Below are positions 19,763 through 28,480 of a stretch of DNA of 64,000 bases, in pieces (within the stretch, counting starts at the first letter, position 1; every line of letters begins with the position of its first letter). A program made the translations under genes and the position numbers. Where the stretch lies: positions 1-64,000 of the forward strand of contig JAMCZQ010000001.1 of the NCBI GenBank assembly GCA_023485295.1, written 5' to 3'. The notes under the pieces are model-generated. The model saw only the letters and a program-made list of their open reading frames with translations. It had not been told where the DNA came from and made no database searches. This DNA is from Candidatus Marsarchaeota archaeon. GTDB taxonomy: Archaea; Micrarchaeota; Micrarchaeia; Micrarchaeales; Micrarchaeaceae.

Positions 19763-21706
19763 CTACCCTATGGTTATACTGCGGCATTCATACACGTAAT
19801 CCTCTTTGTATATGAAGCACCTCAGGGAAAGCCCAGTGCTTGAATTGTAGTATGGCAGCTTCAGCTTAACCATGTAGCTAGTGCCGTTCAGGTGCAGTAT
19901 GTTGTAGTTTATCGGGTTGCGCTCCTGGCACTGTGCATTGCATGAGCTCATGTTGGTTATTGTAGTATTGTTTCCTATGTTTAAGCCTTCGGTTGCCTGG
20001 CCGTGCTCCTTGTAGAAATAAAATGCCAAAATGCTGACGTTCTGCGTCTTAGGCCCAACATTCTTCAGGTTTAGCATGTCGTAGCCTGAATAGTTGTGGA
20101 TAACAAGCGTTTGGTTTGTTATGCTTATCCCGAAATTGCTCTCGTATGCATTGTGATAATAGGAAATGCCGCCGAACAGGATAGCGACAAACGCAACAAG
20201 CATTATGCCAAACCCAAGGCTTTGGCTTATGCCAAGCTTAGCAATCAAAGCCCTGAAGTAGTTTTTCCTCAGCGCCATTGCAGGCATCAGCAATACAAGC
20301 GGGATAATTGTTATAAACACAGAGTAATACGCTATCAGGGCATGGTAAAGCATGTAATAGGAGAATATGCTCATCACAACTATGAAGAGCCTGCTTGACA
20401 TGTACATTACGACAAGCGCCGATATTATCACGGAGAAATAGAATATGAACTCCATCCCGCCTATCGATATGGGGTAGAAGCGCTGCAAAAGCTGCGGGAA
20501 CGGCGACAGGTAATACGGCAGCAGCGCTCCGTTAACCGGCTTGAACACAGCGCCTATGTACGTAGATGGGGATTGCGCTATGAAGTATGCGTTTATCGCA
20601 AGGAACAGGAGCACAGCGGCGCCCACCATCTTCGCAGTGTGCTTTGCGCCATGCCTGCTGTATATGTATGCAACTGCAAGCACTATCGGGACCCAGAGTA
20701 TTTCCTGCAGCGATGCGGCAAGGCCCATCCACACCCATACGTATTTGCTGTCGATCTCAAGTAGCATTATGATGAGTAGTGCAAGCATCAGCAAGTATTG
20801 CGTTGAGGCTATCTGCAGGAATACCATTACATAAAGAGCTATTGCAGGAGCTATGTAAGCAATGCGCTTAAGGTTGTCCTTGCTTATGGCATAGGCAAAT
20901 GCGAAAATGGCCATAAACATGAAAACTACGTACGCTGCAGTATTCCCATATGTTATTATGCTTCCGGGCGTTCCATGCAAGGCGATATAGAATGGTATGG
21001 CAGACAGAAGGTACAGCGCAGGGTAGTCGAACCTGCCCACAACGCTGTTGTTGGTGAGCAGCGTGAAGCCGTATCTTGAGGAGTTTGTAACCAGCACGTT
21101 TGCTATATTTACGTTATACGGATTTGCGTGCACTAGCAGCGCCTTGAACGCATAATAGGAAAGCGCCATTTCATCGTCTGCGTCTATCCCCTTGAGGCCG
21201 AACCCATATAACTGGTAGTATAAGAACAAGCCCAGCGCAGCGATTATAGCTATCGCAGCCAGGTATTTCGAAGCCCTTCCGAACGGCTTTATCCTAAGGG
21301 CATAAAATGCAAATATAAGGAATACCAGCGTTGGCACTGCGATCGTGTAATTTACTGCCATGCCAAATGCCACTTGCGTTACCGAGCCCAAATCCATGTA
21401 GCTGCCTATTATCTCTACCAGCCAGACGAACAGTGCAGCCTGCAGCACTAGCATGCCTGCGCCTGCATAGCAGAAGCGTTTGCTTTTCACAAAAAGCGCG
21501 TATGCTATGACATACGCTAAGTATGTCACCATTACAAGGTCTGCCACATAGCTCAGGGTCCCTGAAATGTAAACTATGTTGAAATACGGCTCCATATCAG
21601 CCAAAAATATGATGCTTATGATTACAAACAGTACCGTATTCAAGTGTGCAGCCTTTGTAAGGCTTTTTGTCCGGTGCATTTTAGCATGCCTCTGCATCAA
21701 GCGCAT
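19763..21706 (-). CDS. polytopic membrane protein, GT-C glycosyltransferase-like (paralogue A)
   Basis: A 647-residue protein with about 12 hydrophobic helices and an extracytoplasmic C-terminal domain of ~120 residues carrying several Asn-x-Ser/Thr sites and two cysteine pairs. The first large loop has an acidic motif (DADDEMALSYYAF), then NPYN and later FDYPALY, which resembles the Asp/Glu loop and NPY/YPP signatures of GT-C enzymes that use lipid-linked sugars (GT87/GT39-like). This call is an inference from topology and motifs, not a proven match. The tandem partner at 21752-23668 is homologous along its whole length. A 305-bp tract (20457-20761) is identical in both genes while the surroundings have diverged, which indicates recent conversion. 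Confidence 0.75.
   Translation of the reverse strand: MRLMQRHAKMHRTKSLTKAAHLNTVLFVIISIIFLADMEPYFNIVYISGTLSYVADLVMVTYLAYVIAYALFVKSKRFCYAGAGMLVLQAALFVWLVEIIGSYMDLGSVTQVAFGMAVNYTIAVPTLVFLIFAFYALRIKPFGRASKYLAAIAIIAALGLFLYYQLYGFGLKGIDADDEMALSYYAFKALLVHANPYNVNIANVLVTNSSRYGFTLLTNNSVVGRFDYPALYLLSAIPFYIALHGTPGSIITYGNTAAYVVFMFMAIFAFAYAISKDNLKRIAYIAPAIALYVMVFLQIASTQYLLMLALLIIMLLEIDSKYVWVWMGLAASLQEILWVPIVLAVAYIYSRHGAKHTAKMVGAAVLLFLAINAYFIAQSPSTYIGAVFKPVNGALLPYYLSPFPQLLQRFYPISIGGMEFIFYFSVIISALVVMYMSSRLFIVVMSIFSYYMLYHALIAYYSVFITIIPLVLLMPAMALRKNYFRALIAKLGISQSLGFGIMLVAFVAILFGGISYYHNAYESNFGISITNQTLVIHNYSGYDMLNLKNVGPKTQNVSILAFYFYKEHGQATEGLNIGNNTTITNMSSCNAQCQERNPINYNILHLNGTSYMVKLKLPYYNSSTGLSLRCFIYKEDYVYECRSITIG
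19893..19954. repeat. 62-bp identical tract, copy A
   Basis: Matches 21879-21940 exactly; it encodes the conserved Cys-containing segment near the C termini of the two GT-C-like paralogues. Confidence 0.9.
20457..20761. repeat. 305-bp identical tract between tandem paralogues, copy A
   Basis: Every base matches 22440-22744; the first mismatches are just outside at both ends. It encodes the central membrane segment (..QSPSTYIGAVFKPVNG..). Gene conversion is the simplest explanation. Confidence 0.92.
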
Positions 21707-21751
21707 ATAACCTTATTCCTACATCATAATAATAAAACTTTACTAAAGGCA

Positions 21752-23668
21752 TCAGCCCAAAAATATGTTCCTGCATTCATATGCATAACCCTCCTTGTAG
21801 ATGAAACAGCTCACTGAAGTCCTGTTCCCTGCATAAACAGGAATGGCCAGCTTAACCCTGTAGCCAGTGCCGTTAAGATGCAGTATGTTGTAGTTTATCG
21901 GGTTGCGCTCCTGGCACTGTGCATTGCATGAGCTCATGTTCGTTATGGTGCTTAAGTTGCTCACGCTCAGCCCTTCTATATTCATGCTGGAGCCATTGTA
22001 GAAATAAAATGCCAAAATGCTGACGTTCTGCACCTTTGGGCCTTCATTGCTAATGTTAAGCAGTGCGTATGTGCTCCCGTTGTGCATTGTAATGCCGTAC
22101 ACCTTTGCCGATATGCCGAAGTTGCTCTCATATGCTGCATGATAGGCTATAACTGCCAGCGCAATGCCTGCTATGCACAGCCCGAGCGCAAAGTAGAAAG
22201 CTGCCCTGTGCCTGCGCAGCGGCATTGCAGTGCGTTTGGCCCTTGCAGCGACCGGCATGCTTTTGTCAATGATCAGCGCAAGAGGTATAATTGCTATAAA
22301 CATGGCATAGTATACTACAAGTGCATGATACAGCACGAAATAGCAGACTGCGCTCATTGCAAGAATGGCAATTAAATTCCTTGAATACAACACCACCAGT
22401 ATTGAAATGAGGATTGCAATGTAAAAAAGAACGCTCATTCCGCCTATCGATATGGGGTAGAAGCGCTGCAAAAGCTGCGGGAACGGCGACAGGTAATACG
22501 GCAGCAGCGCTCCGTTAACCGGCTTGAACACAGCGCCTATGTACGTAGATGGGGATTGCGCTATGAAGTATGCGTTTATCGCAAGGAACAGGAGCACAGC
22601 GGCGCCCACCATCTTCGCAGTGTGCTTTGCGCCATGCCTGCTGTATATGTATGCAACTGCAAGCACTATCGGGACCCAGAGTATTTCCTGCAGCGATGCG
22701 GCAAGGCCCATCCACACCCATACGTATTTGCTGTCGATCTCAAGCAGCATTATGATGAGTAGCGCAAGCATCAGGAAATACTGCGGCGATGCGATTTGTA
22801 TGAAGAAGCTGATGAATAGGAGTATTGCAGGCGCCAGATACCAAAGGCGGTCCAGCCTCTCCTTTGGAACGGTGTAGCAGAATGCGAATGCTGCTACAAG
22901 CATGAAAACAAGGTAACTGACAGTATTCGCATTTTCCATTATAGCTCTTGCCGTGCCGGAAAAGACTGCATAAAATGGCGCTTCGACAAGCATGAAGAGC
23001 GCAGGATAGTCGAACCTGCCCACAACGCTGTTGTTGGTGAGCAGCGTGAAGCCATAGCTGGTGTAGTTAGTTGCAAGTATGCCTGAAATGTTTATGCTGT
23101 ATATGTTCGTGTGGGCTGCAAGCGCCTTGAACGCGTAATAGGCAAGCGCCATTTCATCGTCTGAATTTATCTTGCCAAGCTTGAACGCATAAAGCTGGTA
23201 CGAGAAGAAAACAACCAGCGCTATCACAATCATAATGGCAGCCAGATACTTTGAGGCATCTCCGAGCGGCTTTTTCCTTATCATGTAGAACCCGAACAGC
23301 AGTATCACGATCGTAGGCAGCATTATCGTGTAAAGCACTATTTCGAACGACGCTACTTCCCTTATAAAGATCAAATCATGGAACCCTGCAAGAATCATTA
23401 TGAAAGCCGTGCACAGAGCGGCAAACGCCGCAATCACACCTGCACCGGCATATTCCGCAAGCCTGGAATCGCTGCAAAAGGCAAAGACCAGCATGTAAAA
23501 AATGTAAAGCAGCATCAGCGCGTCAGCAATGTATGAAAGCGTCCCGGAAAGATAGATAAAGTCGTAGTAAAGAACAAGGAAAAAGAGCAGGATTATGCTC
23601 ACTGCTACGAATATCAGCGTATTGGCCCTTGCAGCTGCATCCTTGTCAATGCTTTTGCGCATTTGCAA
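21752..23668 (-). CDS. polytopic membrane protein, GT-C glycosyltransferase-like (paralogue B)
   Basis: A 638-residue paralogue of the preceding gene with the same order of parts: about 12 membrane helices, an acidic loop (NSDDEMALAYYAF), a VGRFDYPALF motif and a C-terminal extracytoplasmic domain with the sequence NMSSCNAQCQERNP. It lies upstream of paralogue A on the minus strand, 45 bases apart, so both are probably cotranscribed. A duplicated transferase pair fits the building of a surface glycan, in line with the many sequons on the surface proteins here. Function remains inferred. Between shared blocks the proteins differ at many positions, so the duplication is old and the identical tracts are young. 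Confidence 0.75.
   Translation of the reverse strand: MQMRKSIDKDAAARANTLIFVAVSIILLFFLVLYYDFIYLSGTLSYIADALMLLYIFYMLVFAFCSDSRLAEYAGAGVIAAFAALCTAFIMILAGFHDLIFIREVASFEIVLYTIMLPTIVILLFGFYMIRKKPLGDASKYLAAIMIVIALVVFFSYQLYAFKLGKINSDDEMALAYYAFKALAAHTNIYSINISGILATNYTSYGFTLLTNNSVVGRFDYPALFMLVEAPFYAVFSGTARAIMENANTVSYLVFMLVAAFAFCYTVPKERLDRLWYLAPAILLFISFFIQIASPQYFLMLALLIIMLLEIDSKYVWVWMGLAASLQEILWVPIVLAVAYIYSRHGAKHTAKMVGAAVLLFLAINAYFIAQSPSTYIGAVFKPVNGALLPYYLSPFPQLLQRFYPISIGGMSVLFYIAILISILVVLYSRNLIAILAMSAVCYFVLYHALVVYYAMFIAIIPLALIIDKSMPVAARAKRTAMPLRRHRAAFYFALGLCIAGIALAVIAYHAAYESNFGISAKVYGITMHNGSTYALLNISNEGPKVQNVSILAFYFYNGSSMNIEGLSVSNLSTITNMSSCNAQCQERNPINYNILHLNGTGYRVKLAIPVYAGNRTSVSCFIYKEGYAYECRNIFLG
21879..21940. 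repeat. 62-bp identical tract, copy B
   Basis: Partner of 19893-19954. Confidence 0.9.
22440..22744. repeat. 305-bp identical tract between tandem paralogues, copy B
   Basis: Partner of 20457-20761, offset 1983 bp. Confidence 0.92.
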
Positions 23669-23758
23669 TCTCTGCCTATGGGTCTTTAAAAATTAATAAG
23701 CCTTTACAATATTGGGCCTAAGCGCACCAAAAAATAAAAAAAGAAGAAGGGCAAGCGC

Positions 23759-26035
23759 TCAATCGCACTTGCTGTAGCCGCATTTAGGGCATGTGTAGCA
23801 GCCTTCGCTAGCCACCATGGCGTTGCCGCATTCCGGGCATTTGACCTCCTCCTTGGCTGAGATAACATAGCTGCTTGCACCGTTGTGTATGTATTCCATG
23901 TCTACGGCCTTCTGCTCAGACTTTGCAGCCATGTGCTCCTCCTTCATCTGCATTATCGTCTTTTGGTTCTGCGCCTTGTCGACTGCCTGCAGCACCTGCA
24001 CGCTCTTGCTGCTGTCCCTGTATACTGTTATGCCCTTGCAGCCAAGGTCGTACGCCAGAACATATGCCCTTTCTATGTCCTGCGGCGTGGCCCAGCTTGG
24101 GAAGTTTATGGTCTTTGAAACTGCATTGTCTGTGTATTTCTGGAAAGCGGCCTGCATCTTCACATGCCATTCGGGCTCTATGTCATATGCAGTGACGAAA
24201 AGCTGCCTTACCTCCTTTGGCACCTCTTCTACGTTCTGTATAGAGACCATGCCTGCAAGCTTCTTCATGAGCTCTTCAGAATAGAAGTTGTTCTGTATCG
24301 CATACTGCTCGAACTCGTTGTTCACCTCTATGAGGTTTGAGCCAAGGCTTTCATGGACGTTCCTCATGTACACTACCGAGAATATAGGCTCTATGCCCTG
24401 AGATGCGCCCCCTGATATTATGCTTATCGTGCCTGTAGGCGCTATTGTGGTGACTGTGGAGTTCCTGAGCGGCTTGAATCCAAGCTTGTACCATATGCTG
24501 TTCTTGAATTCAGGGAAGGGCCCTCTTTCAACCGCAAGCTCTTGGCTCATCTCCCTGGCATTCTGGGTTATGAAGGACATCACGCGCTCCGCAAGCAGCA
24601 ATGCTTCGTTGCTGTTGTACTTTATGCCTAGCCTTATTAGCATGTCGGCCCATCCCATGACACCCAGGCCCACACGGCGTATCGCTTTTGAAACTTCATC
24701 TATTTCCTTAAGCGGATAGGAATTGGCATCTATCACATCGTCAAGGAACCTGATCCCGAGCCTGACGGTTCTCTTTAGCTCTTCCCAGTCGACCTCGAAG
24801 TGGCCATCCACTGGCTTGAGCATGCGGGCCAGGTTTATGGAGCCCAGGTTGCACGAATCGTACGGATACAATGGCTGTTCGCCGCATGGGTTAGTTGATT
24901 CTATGGGGCCCCTTGACGGCACTGGATTCGCGTAGCTGCTGTTCATCCTGTCTATGAAAACAAGGCCAGGGTCGCCAGTCTTCCATGCCATTGTGACGAT
25001 AAGATTCCATACTGCCCTTGCGTTTAGCCTGCCAACCACCTTGCTGTTGCGCGGGTTTACAAGCTCGTATTCCTTATTGTGATGCAGAGCGTCCATGAAC
25101 TTCTCTGTTATTGCCACAGATATGTTGAAATTCCTCAAAGTGCCTTCATTCTCCTTTGCAACTATGAAATCCAGTATATCAGGGTGGTCAACTCGCAGTA
25201 TGCCCATGTTTGCGCCCCTGCGCTTGCCGCCCTGCTTTATCTGCTCGGTTGCGGCATCGAAAACCTTCATGAACGATATCGGCCCTGATGCTACGCCGCC
25301 TGTGCTTCTTACAAGGTCGTTTGCAGGCCTCAGCCTGGAAAAGGAGAAGCCAGTACCACCGCCGGACTGGTGCACTAGCGCAGCGTTTTTGACGGATTCA
25401 AATATCTCAGGCAGCGAATCGCCCACAGGCAGGACGAAGCAAGCGCTCAGCTGGCCAAGCTTCGTGCCTGCATTCATAAGCGTCGGGGAATTTGGCATGA
25501 ACTTGAAATTTACCATGGCATTGTAGAAGCTTTCCTCTATTTCTGCCACAGCATTGTCATCCTTGCCGTAGTTCCTTTCGGAATTTGCTATCGCTCTTGC
25601 GACGCGCCTGAACATCTGCTTCGGCGTTTCTGCAAGCTTGCCGTTGGCGTCCTTGAGCAGGTATCTGGCAGCAAGCACTATCAAAGTATTTATGGGCAGC
25701 TTCAGGTCATCATTGTCTATGCCCAGGGATGCCTTGTATGCCCTGACTTCTGCCCTCTTGTGCCTGTACAAAATGTAGGATTTTGCTACGGATGGGTCTT
25801 TTTCCATAAGCACCTTTTCAACAATGTCCTGTATCTCCTCCACATGCACGTTTTCCTTACCTAGGCTACCTACCATATCGGTAACCTCCTTGCTTATCGC
25901 CTTTGCCTCGTCCATATTTTTGCTTTCATCACGCCTTACATAAGTGTCACAAAAGGCCCTGTATATTGCGCTCGTTATCTTTTCCTCGTCAAAATCCACT
26001 TTCTCGTTATTCCTTTTTATTACGCTGGTCACCAT
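23759..26035 (-). CDS. nrdJ: adenosylcobalamin-dependent (class II) ribonucleoside-diphosphate reductase
   Basis: A 758-residue enzyme that makes deoxyribonucleotides using a B12-generated radical. Residues ~1-90 form an ATP-cone (VIKRNNEKVDFDEEKI). The barrel has SPTLMNAGT, a GGGTGFSFSRLRP segment and the active-site NPCGEQPL with its radical cysteine and glutamate. A C-terminal zinc-ribbon (CPECGNAM .. CPKCGYSKC) and a terminal cysteine pair suited to re-reduction follow. No small R2 subunit or activase gene is near, as expected for class II. The ATG at 26035 is preceded by a GGGGTG ribosome binding site. The gene needs adenosylcobalamin; no B12 synthesis gene is visible in the window, so the cofactor may be imported or salvaged. 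Confidence 0.95.
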   Translation of the reverse strand: MVTSVIKRNNEKVDFDEEKITSAIYRAFCDTYVRRDESKNMDEAKAISKEVTDMVGSLGKENVHVEEIQDIVEKVLMEKDPSVAKSYILYRHKRAEVRAYKASLGIDNDDLKLPINTLIVLAARYLLKDANGKLAETPKQMFRRVARAIANSERNYGKDDNAVAEIEESFYNAMVNFKFMPNSPTLMNAGTKLGQLSACFVLPVGDSLPEIFESVKNAALVHQSGGGTGFSFSRLRPANDLVRSTGGVASGPISFMKVFDAATEQIKQGGKRRGANMGILRVDHPDILDFIVAKENEGTLRNFNISVAITEKFMDALHHNKEYELVNPRNSKVVGRLNARAVWNLIVTMAWKTGDPGLVFIDRMNSSYANPVPSRGPIESTNPCGEQPLYPYDSCNLGSINLARMLKPVDGHFEVDWEELKRTVRLGIRFLDDVIDANSYPLKEIDEVSKAIRRVGLGVMGWADMLIRLGIKYNSNEALLLAERVMSFITQNAREMSQELAVERGPFPEFKNSIWYKLGFKPLRNSTVTTIAPTGTISIISGGASQGIEPIFSVVYMRNVHESLGSNLIEVNNEFEQYAIQNNFYSEELMKKLAGMVSIQNVEEVPKEVRQLFVTAYDIEPEWHVKMQAAFQKYTDNAVSKTINFPSWATPQDIERAYVLAYDLGCKGITVYRDSSKSVQVLQAVDKAQNQKTIMQMKEEHMAAKSEQKAVDMEYIHNGASSYVISAKEEVKCPECGNAMVASEGCYTCPKCGYSKCD

Positions 26036-26226
26036 TCACACACCCCTAATTTGTTGCAGTTGAATATTTTAAAATAAGATTTAAAAATCAATACATAAAG
26101 CGCATTTACTTAATATACAATGTTCACTTCCGCTATTAATTTAAAGCTTTTCAAAACTGTCGTGGAAGCTCCAATTTGCTTTACTTCCGCTATTCAAAAA
26201 TATTACTCTAAAACAGCCTTTGCGAT

Positions 26227-26694
26227 TCAGTTACTGCTTTGTTCAAGCTCATCGCATGCTCCTTCAAAAACTTTTTGCAGTTCCTTCCAGGCATTCTTAT
26301 AGAGCTGCTGCTTGCTCTTATCAACGTTGAGGAAGAGCCACCTGTAAAATATAGAAGTTGGGACTGGTATGCTGGCAAGCTCTTCAAGATCATAAATTGA
26401 TACGTTTTTCCAACGGCTGTTTTCAGCTTCCAAATACTCGTTTTTTATTTCTGCAGTGTCGAACCTGCCATTGCGGCTTTCAAGGCATTTATGCGTCTGC
26501 CAGGAATGGCTTGACGAAAATGAGGCTATTATGACAGCAAGCGCCTTTAGTGACTGTTCGTTCTTCTCAAGCTCCACGCCGTTATGCTTCTGCTGCAATG
26601 CGGAATAAGCTTGGTGGGCGTTGCATTTGAGCACGAGCTTGTGTATTTCACCGACCAGCATATCATAGTTCGTACGATTATACTTTATCGGCAT
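26227..26694 (-). CDS. hypothetical protein
   Basis: A 155-residue soluble, mostly helical protein with no family signature I recognise. Two Trp-rich stretches (SSHSWQTHKCL and FYRWLFL) stand out. A TATA-like run (TATTTATAATTG region, ~26703-26720 read on minus) lies just upstream. Between this gene and nrdJ there are about 190 AT-rich bases holding the nrdJ promoter. Codon use is like its neighbours. Confidence 0.6.
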   Translation of the reverse strand: MPIKYNRTNYDMLVGEIHKLVLKCNAHQAYSALQQKHNGVELEKNEQSLKALAVIIASFSSSHSWQTHKCLESRNGRFDTAEIKNEYLEAENSRWKNVSIYDLEELASIPVPTSIFYRWLFLNVDKSKQQLYKNAWKELQKVFEGACDELEQSSN

Positions 26695-26772
26695 GCACTA
26701 CACTTATTTATAATTGTATAAAAACATATAAAAGCGTAATTGCAAATATAATTGCTGATTAAAGGCGATACG

Positions 26773-27186
26773 ATGGCGTTGTTCAACATATTTGGCAAGA
26801 AAGATGCATCCGAGGACCTTGTGAAGCGTGTGCCTTACAAGATAACCACTGAGCTTGTTCCGTACAAGCTTTATTCAAGCAGGAAAAGCCAAGCGTCTCT
26901 GTTTCTCAAGGTCAAGAACCTTACAAAGGAGGTGCTTATGACCTCCATAGTGCTGGAGCTGCCAGACATGCTTGGATTTGACGAGATGGGCATGGCCAAG
27001 CAAAAAGAGCTGAGGGTTGGCGACATAAATCCAGGAGAGGAGCGCGAAGCGCGCGTTGACATATACAATTCGCTGAATGCTGACCCTGGCGAATATACGA
27101 TAGCAATAACTACAATATCCCATTACAGGGACTACGGCCATGTTCTCAACGCAGTAAAAAAGAAGGCGACCATAAACGTAGTCTGA
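26773..27186 (+). CDS. hypothetical protein with CARDB/Ig-like beta fold
   Basis: A 137-residue protein beginning MALFNIFGKKDA. The middle (LFLKVKNLTKEVLMTSIVLE .. GDINPGEEREARVDIY .. DPGEYTIAI) has the strand pattern of a CARDB-like or other immunoglobulin-type sandwich. There is no signal peptide, so it is probably intracellular. The ATG at 26773 is chosen over a TTG at 26752 because GGCGAT sits right before it. The precise role is unknown. Confidence 0.7.
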   Translation: MALFNIFGKKDASEDLVKRVPYKITTELVPYKLYSSRKSQASLFLKVKNLTKEVLMTSIVLELPDMLGFDEMGMAKQKELRVGDINPGEEREARVDIYNSLNADPGEYTIAITTISHYRDYGHVLNAVKKKATINVV

Positions 27187-27233
27187 ATCGCATACCTTAT
27201 GCCGAACGACGGCTTTGGCGCTGCATCAAAACG

Positions 27234-27345
27234 CTTAAATATACCTCGTGCAGCCTTTTTATCATTTCTGCATGCGTGAAACGAACAGCTTCACATCGAA
27301 GTAAATGAAGGACGCGCTTACCGAAGCCTGGAATTCAACTTGATA
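27234..27345 (+). other. intergenic stretch with TATA-like box and no recognised gene
   Basis: CTTAAATATACC at ~27234-27245 is a good archaeal TATA candidate reading to the right, followed by T5 at ~27256. Only tiny open frames (10 and 12 codons) follow before the convergent top6A end. It could drive a small RNA or be a chance AT-rich patch. Confidence 0.2.
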
Positions 27346-28479
27346 TCACGGCAGAAACTCCTTGTTCTTTATCTTCTCCTTGATATAATCGTCAACAAAA
27401 GTAAGCCTGGGCCCCTGAAGCGTGTCCTGCTCCAGTTTTTTCTTTGTACGCAGCACCTCCTTTAATTCGTTAACCCATTCTTTGTGCATGTTTATCCATG
27501 GGTAATTCAGCATTTCCTGGGCCCTTTTGAGGTCTATATCAGTTGCGCGCATGGTCATGTTCTTCAGGAATTCGTACCTGTCCAAATCCGCCATTGTGAC
27601 TCCGATAAACCTGGCTTCGGGAGTTGCAATGTCCCTGCCTATGTATGCCAGGTTCATGCTTCCAGTCTTTATGGTCCAGTATATGTACCAGCCCCAGGCA
27701 TCGCCGTCGTTGAAAACATATATCGGCAGATCCATGTCCGCAAGCTTCCTGATGAGCCTGCGCGTTCCGCGCGCGGCCTGTCCCTGCGGGCTTATAAGTA
27801 TCGCATTTTCCTTCTTCCAAAAACCGTCCTCATTGAGGCGCTGCCACAGGGCGTCCTTCTCAACAACAAGCACGTATTTCGCCTTGACATCTACGAACTC
27901 TATGTCGTTGTCCACATCGCTTGGTATTGCCCATCCGCTTCTTCCCATCTTGCTGGTATCTATCTCTATGCGCTCATTGCCGAAGCTGTCCAATATGCGC
28001 ATGTTGCCAGTAAGCACGCCTTTCCTGTTTGCATTCAGGTGCAGGTTCTCCCTCTTCATGTTCAGCGCCACTTCAAGGTCCTCTATAAGCGGGTTTGATT
28101 CGCTCTGCTCATTGAATATGTTCTCGTCAATGTCCTCGCCAAGCGAGTATTTAAGCTGGTAAAAGAGGCCCCTTATGGTCGTGTGCAGGTTCTGCTTTAC
28201 GAAATCGTGGCATTTTGAAGCTATGGCTACGGTCTGCATGAAGCGCTTCGCCTGGGCCATGTTTATGAAGCTATGCTCCTCCTCTGCGCTGCCAAGCTTC
28301 AGGAACCCGTTCTTTTCATCGTACACTATGTTTGACCTGGTCCTGGTGATGACTTTGAAAGACGGGTTTTTCTTCTTCTTAATGTCTTCCAGTATGCTTT
28401 TACCAAAACCTTCTATGTTTTCTGCAGCGTTCCCGGCATCGTTGCTTACGCCGTGACTTGCCGCCTTTTCCTTTGCCAT
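27346..28479 (-). CDS. top6A: DNA topoisomerase VI subunit A
   Basis: A 377-residue Spo11-type DNA-cleaving subunit. The N-terminal winged-helix/CAP region holds the catalytic-tyrosine segment TIRGLFYQLKYSL near residue 105. The Toprim domain shows VVEKDA (Glu) and the acidic NDGDAWGW motif, where most relatives have DGDPWG. Length is normal. TopoVI makes ATP-dependent double-strand passage as an A2B2 complex; the B subunit is not in this window. The gene starts one base after lonB ends, so expression is coupled. The acidic Ser/Asn-rich N-terminal ~30 residues are extra. Confidence 0.93.
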   Translation of the reverse strand: MAKEKAASHGVSNDAGNAAENIEGFGKSILEDIKKKKNPSFKVITRTRSNIVYDEKNGFLKLGSAEEEHSFINMAQAKRFMQTVAIASKCHDFVKQNLHTTIRGLFYQLKYSLGEDIDENIFNEQSESNPLIEDLEVALNMKRENLHLNANRKGVLTGNMRILDSFGNERIEIDTSKMGRSGWAIPSDVDNDIEFVDVKAKYVLVVEKDALWQRLNEDGFWKKENAILISPQGQAARGTRRLIRKLADMDLPIYVFNDGDAWGWYIYWTIKTGSMNLAYIGRDIATPEARFIGVTMADLDRYEFLKNMTMRATDIDLKRAQEMLNYPWINMHKEWVNELKEVLRTKKKLEQDTLQGPRLTFVDDYIKEKIKNKEFLP

Positions 28480-28480
28480 G

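Noticed and set aside
20532-20738. Identical 68-codon minus-strand frames here and at 22515-22721
   Set aside because: They are shadows of the identical 305-bp tract inside the two GT-C-like genes; the in-frame membrane proteins explain the sequence.
20457-22744. Insertion sequence as the cause of the 305-bp duplicates
   Set aside because: The copies lie in frame at the same place in two homologous genes, lack terminal inverted repeats and encode membrane helices, so conversion fits better.
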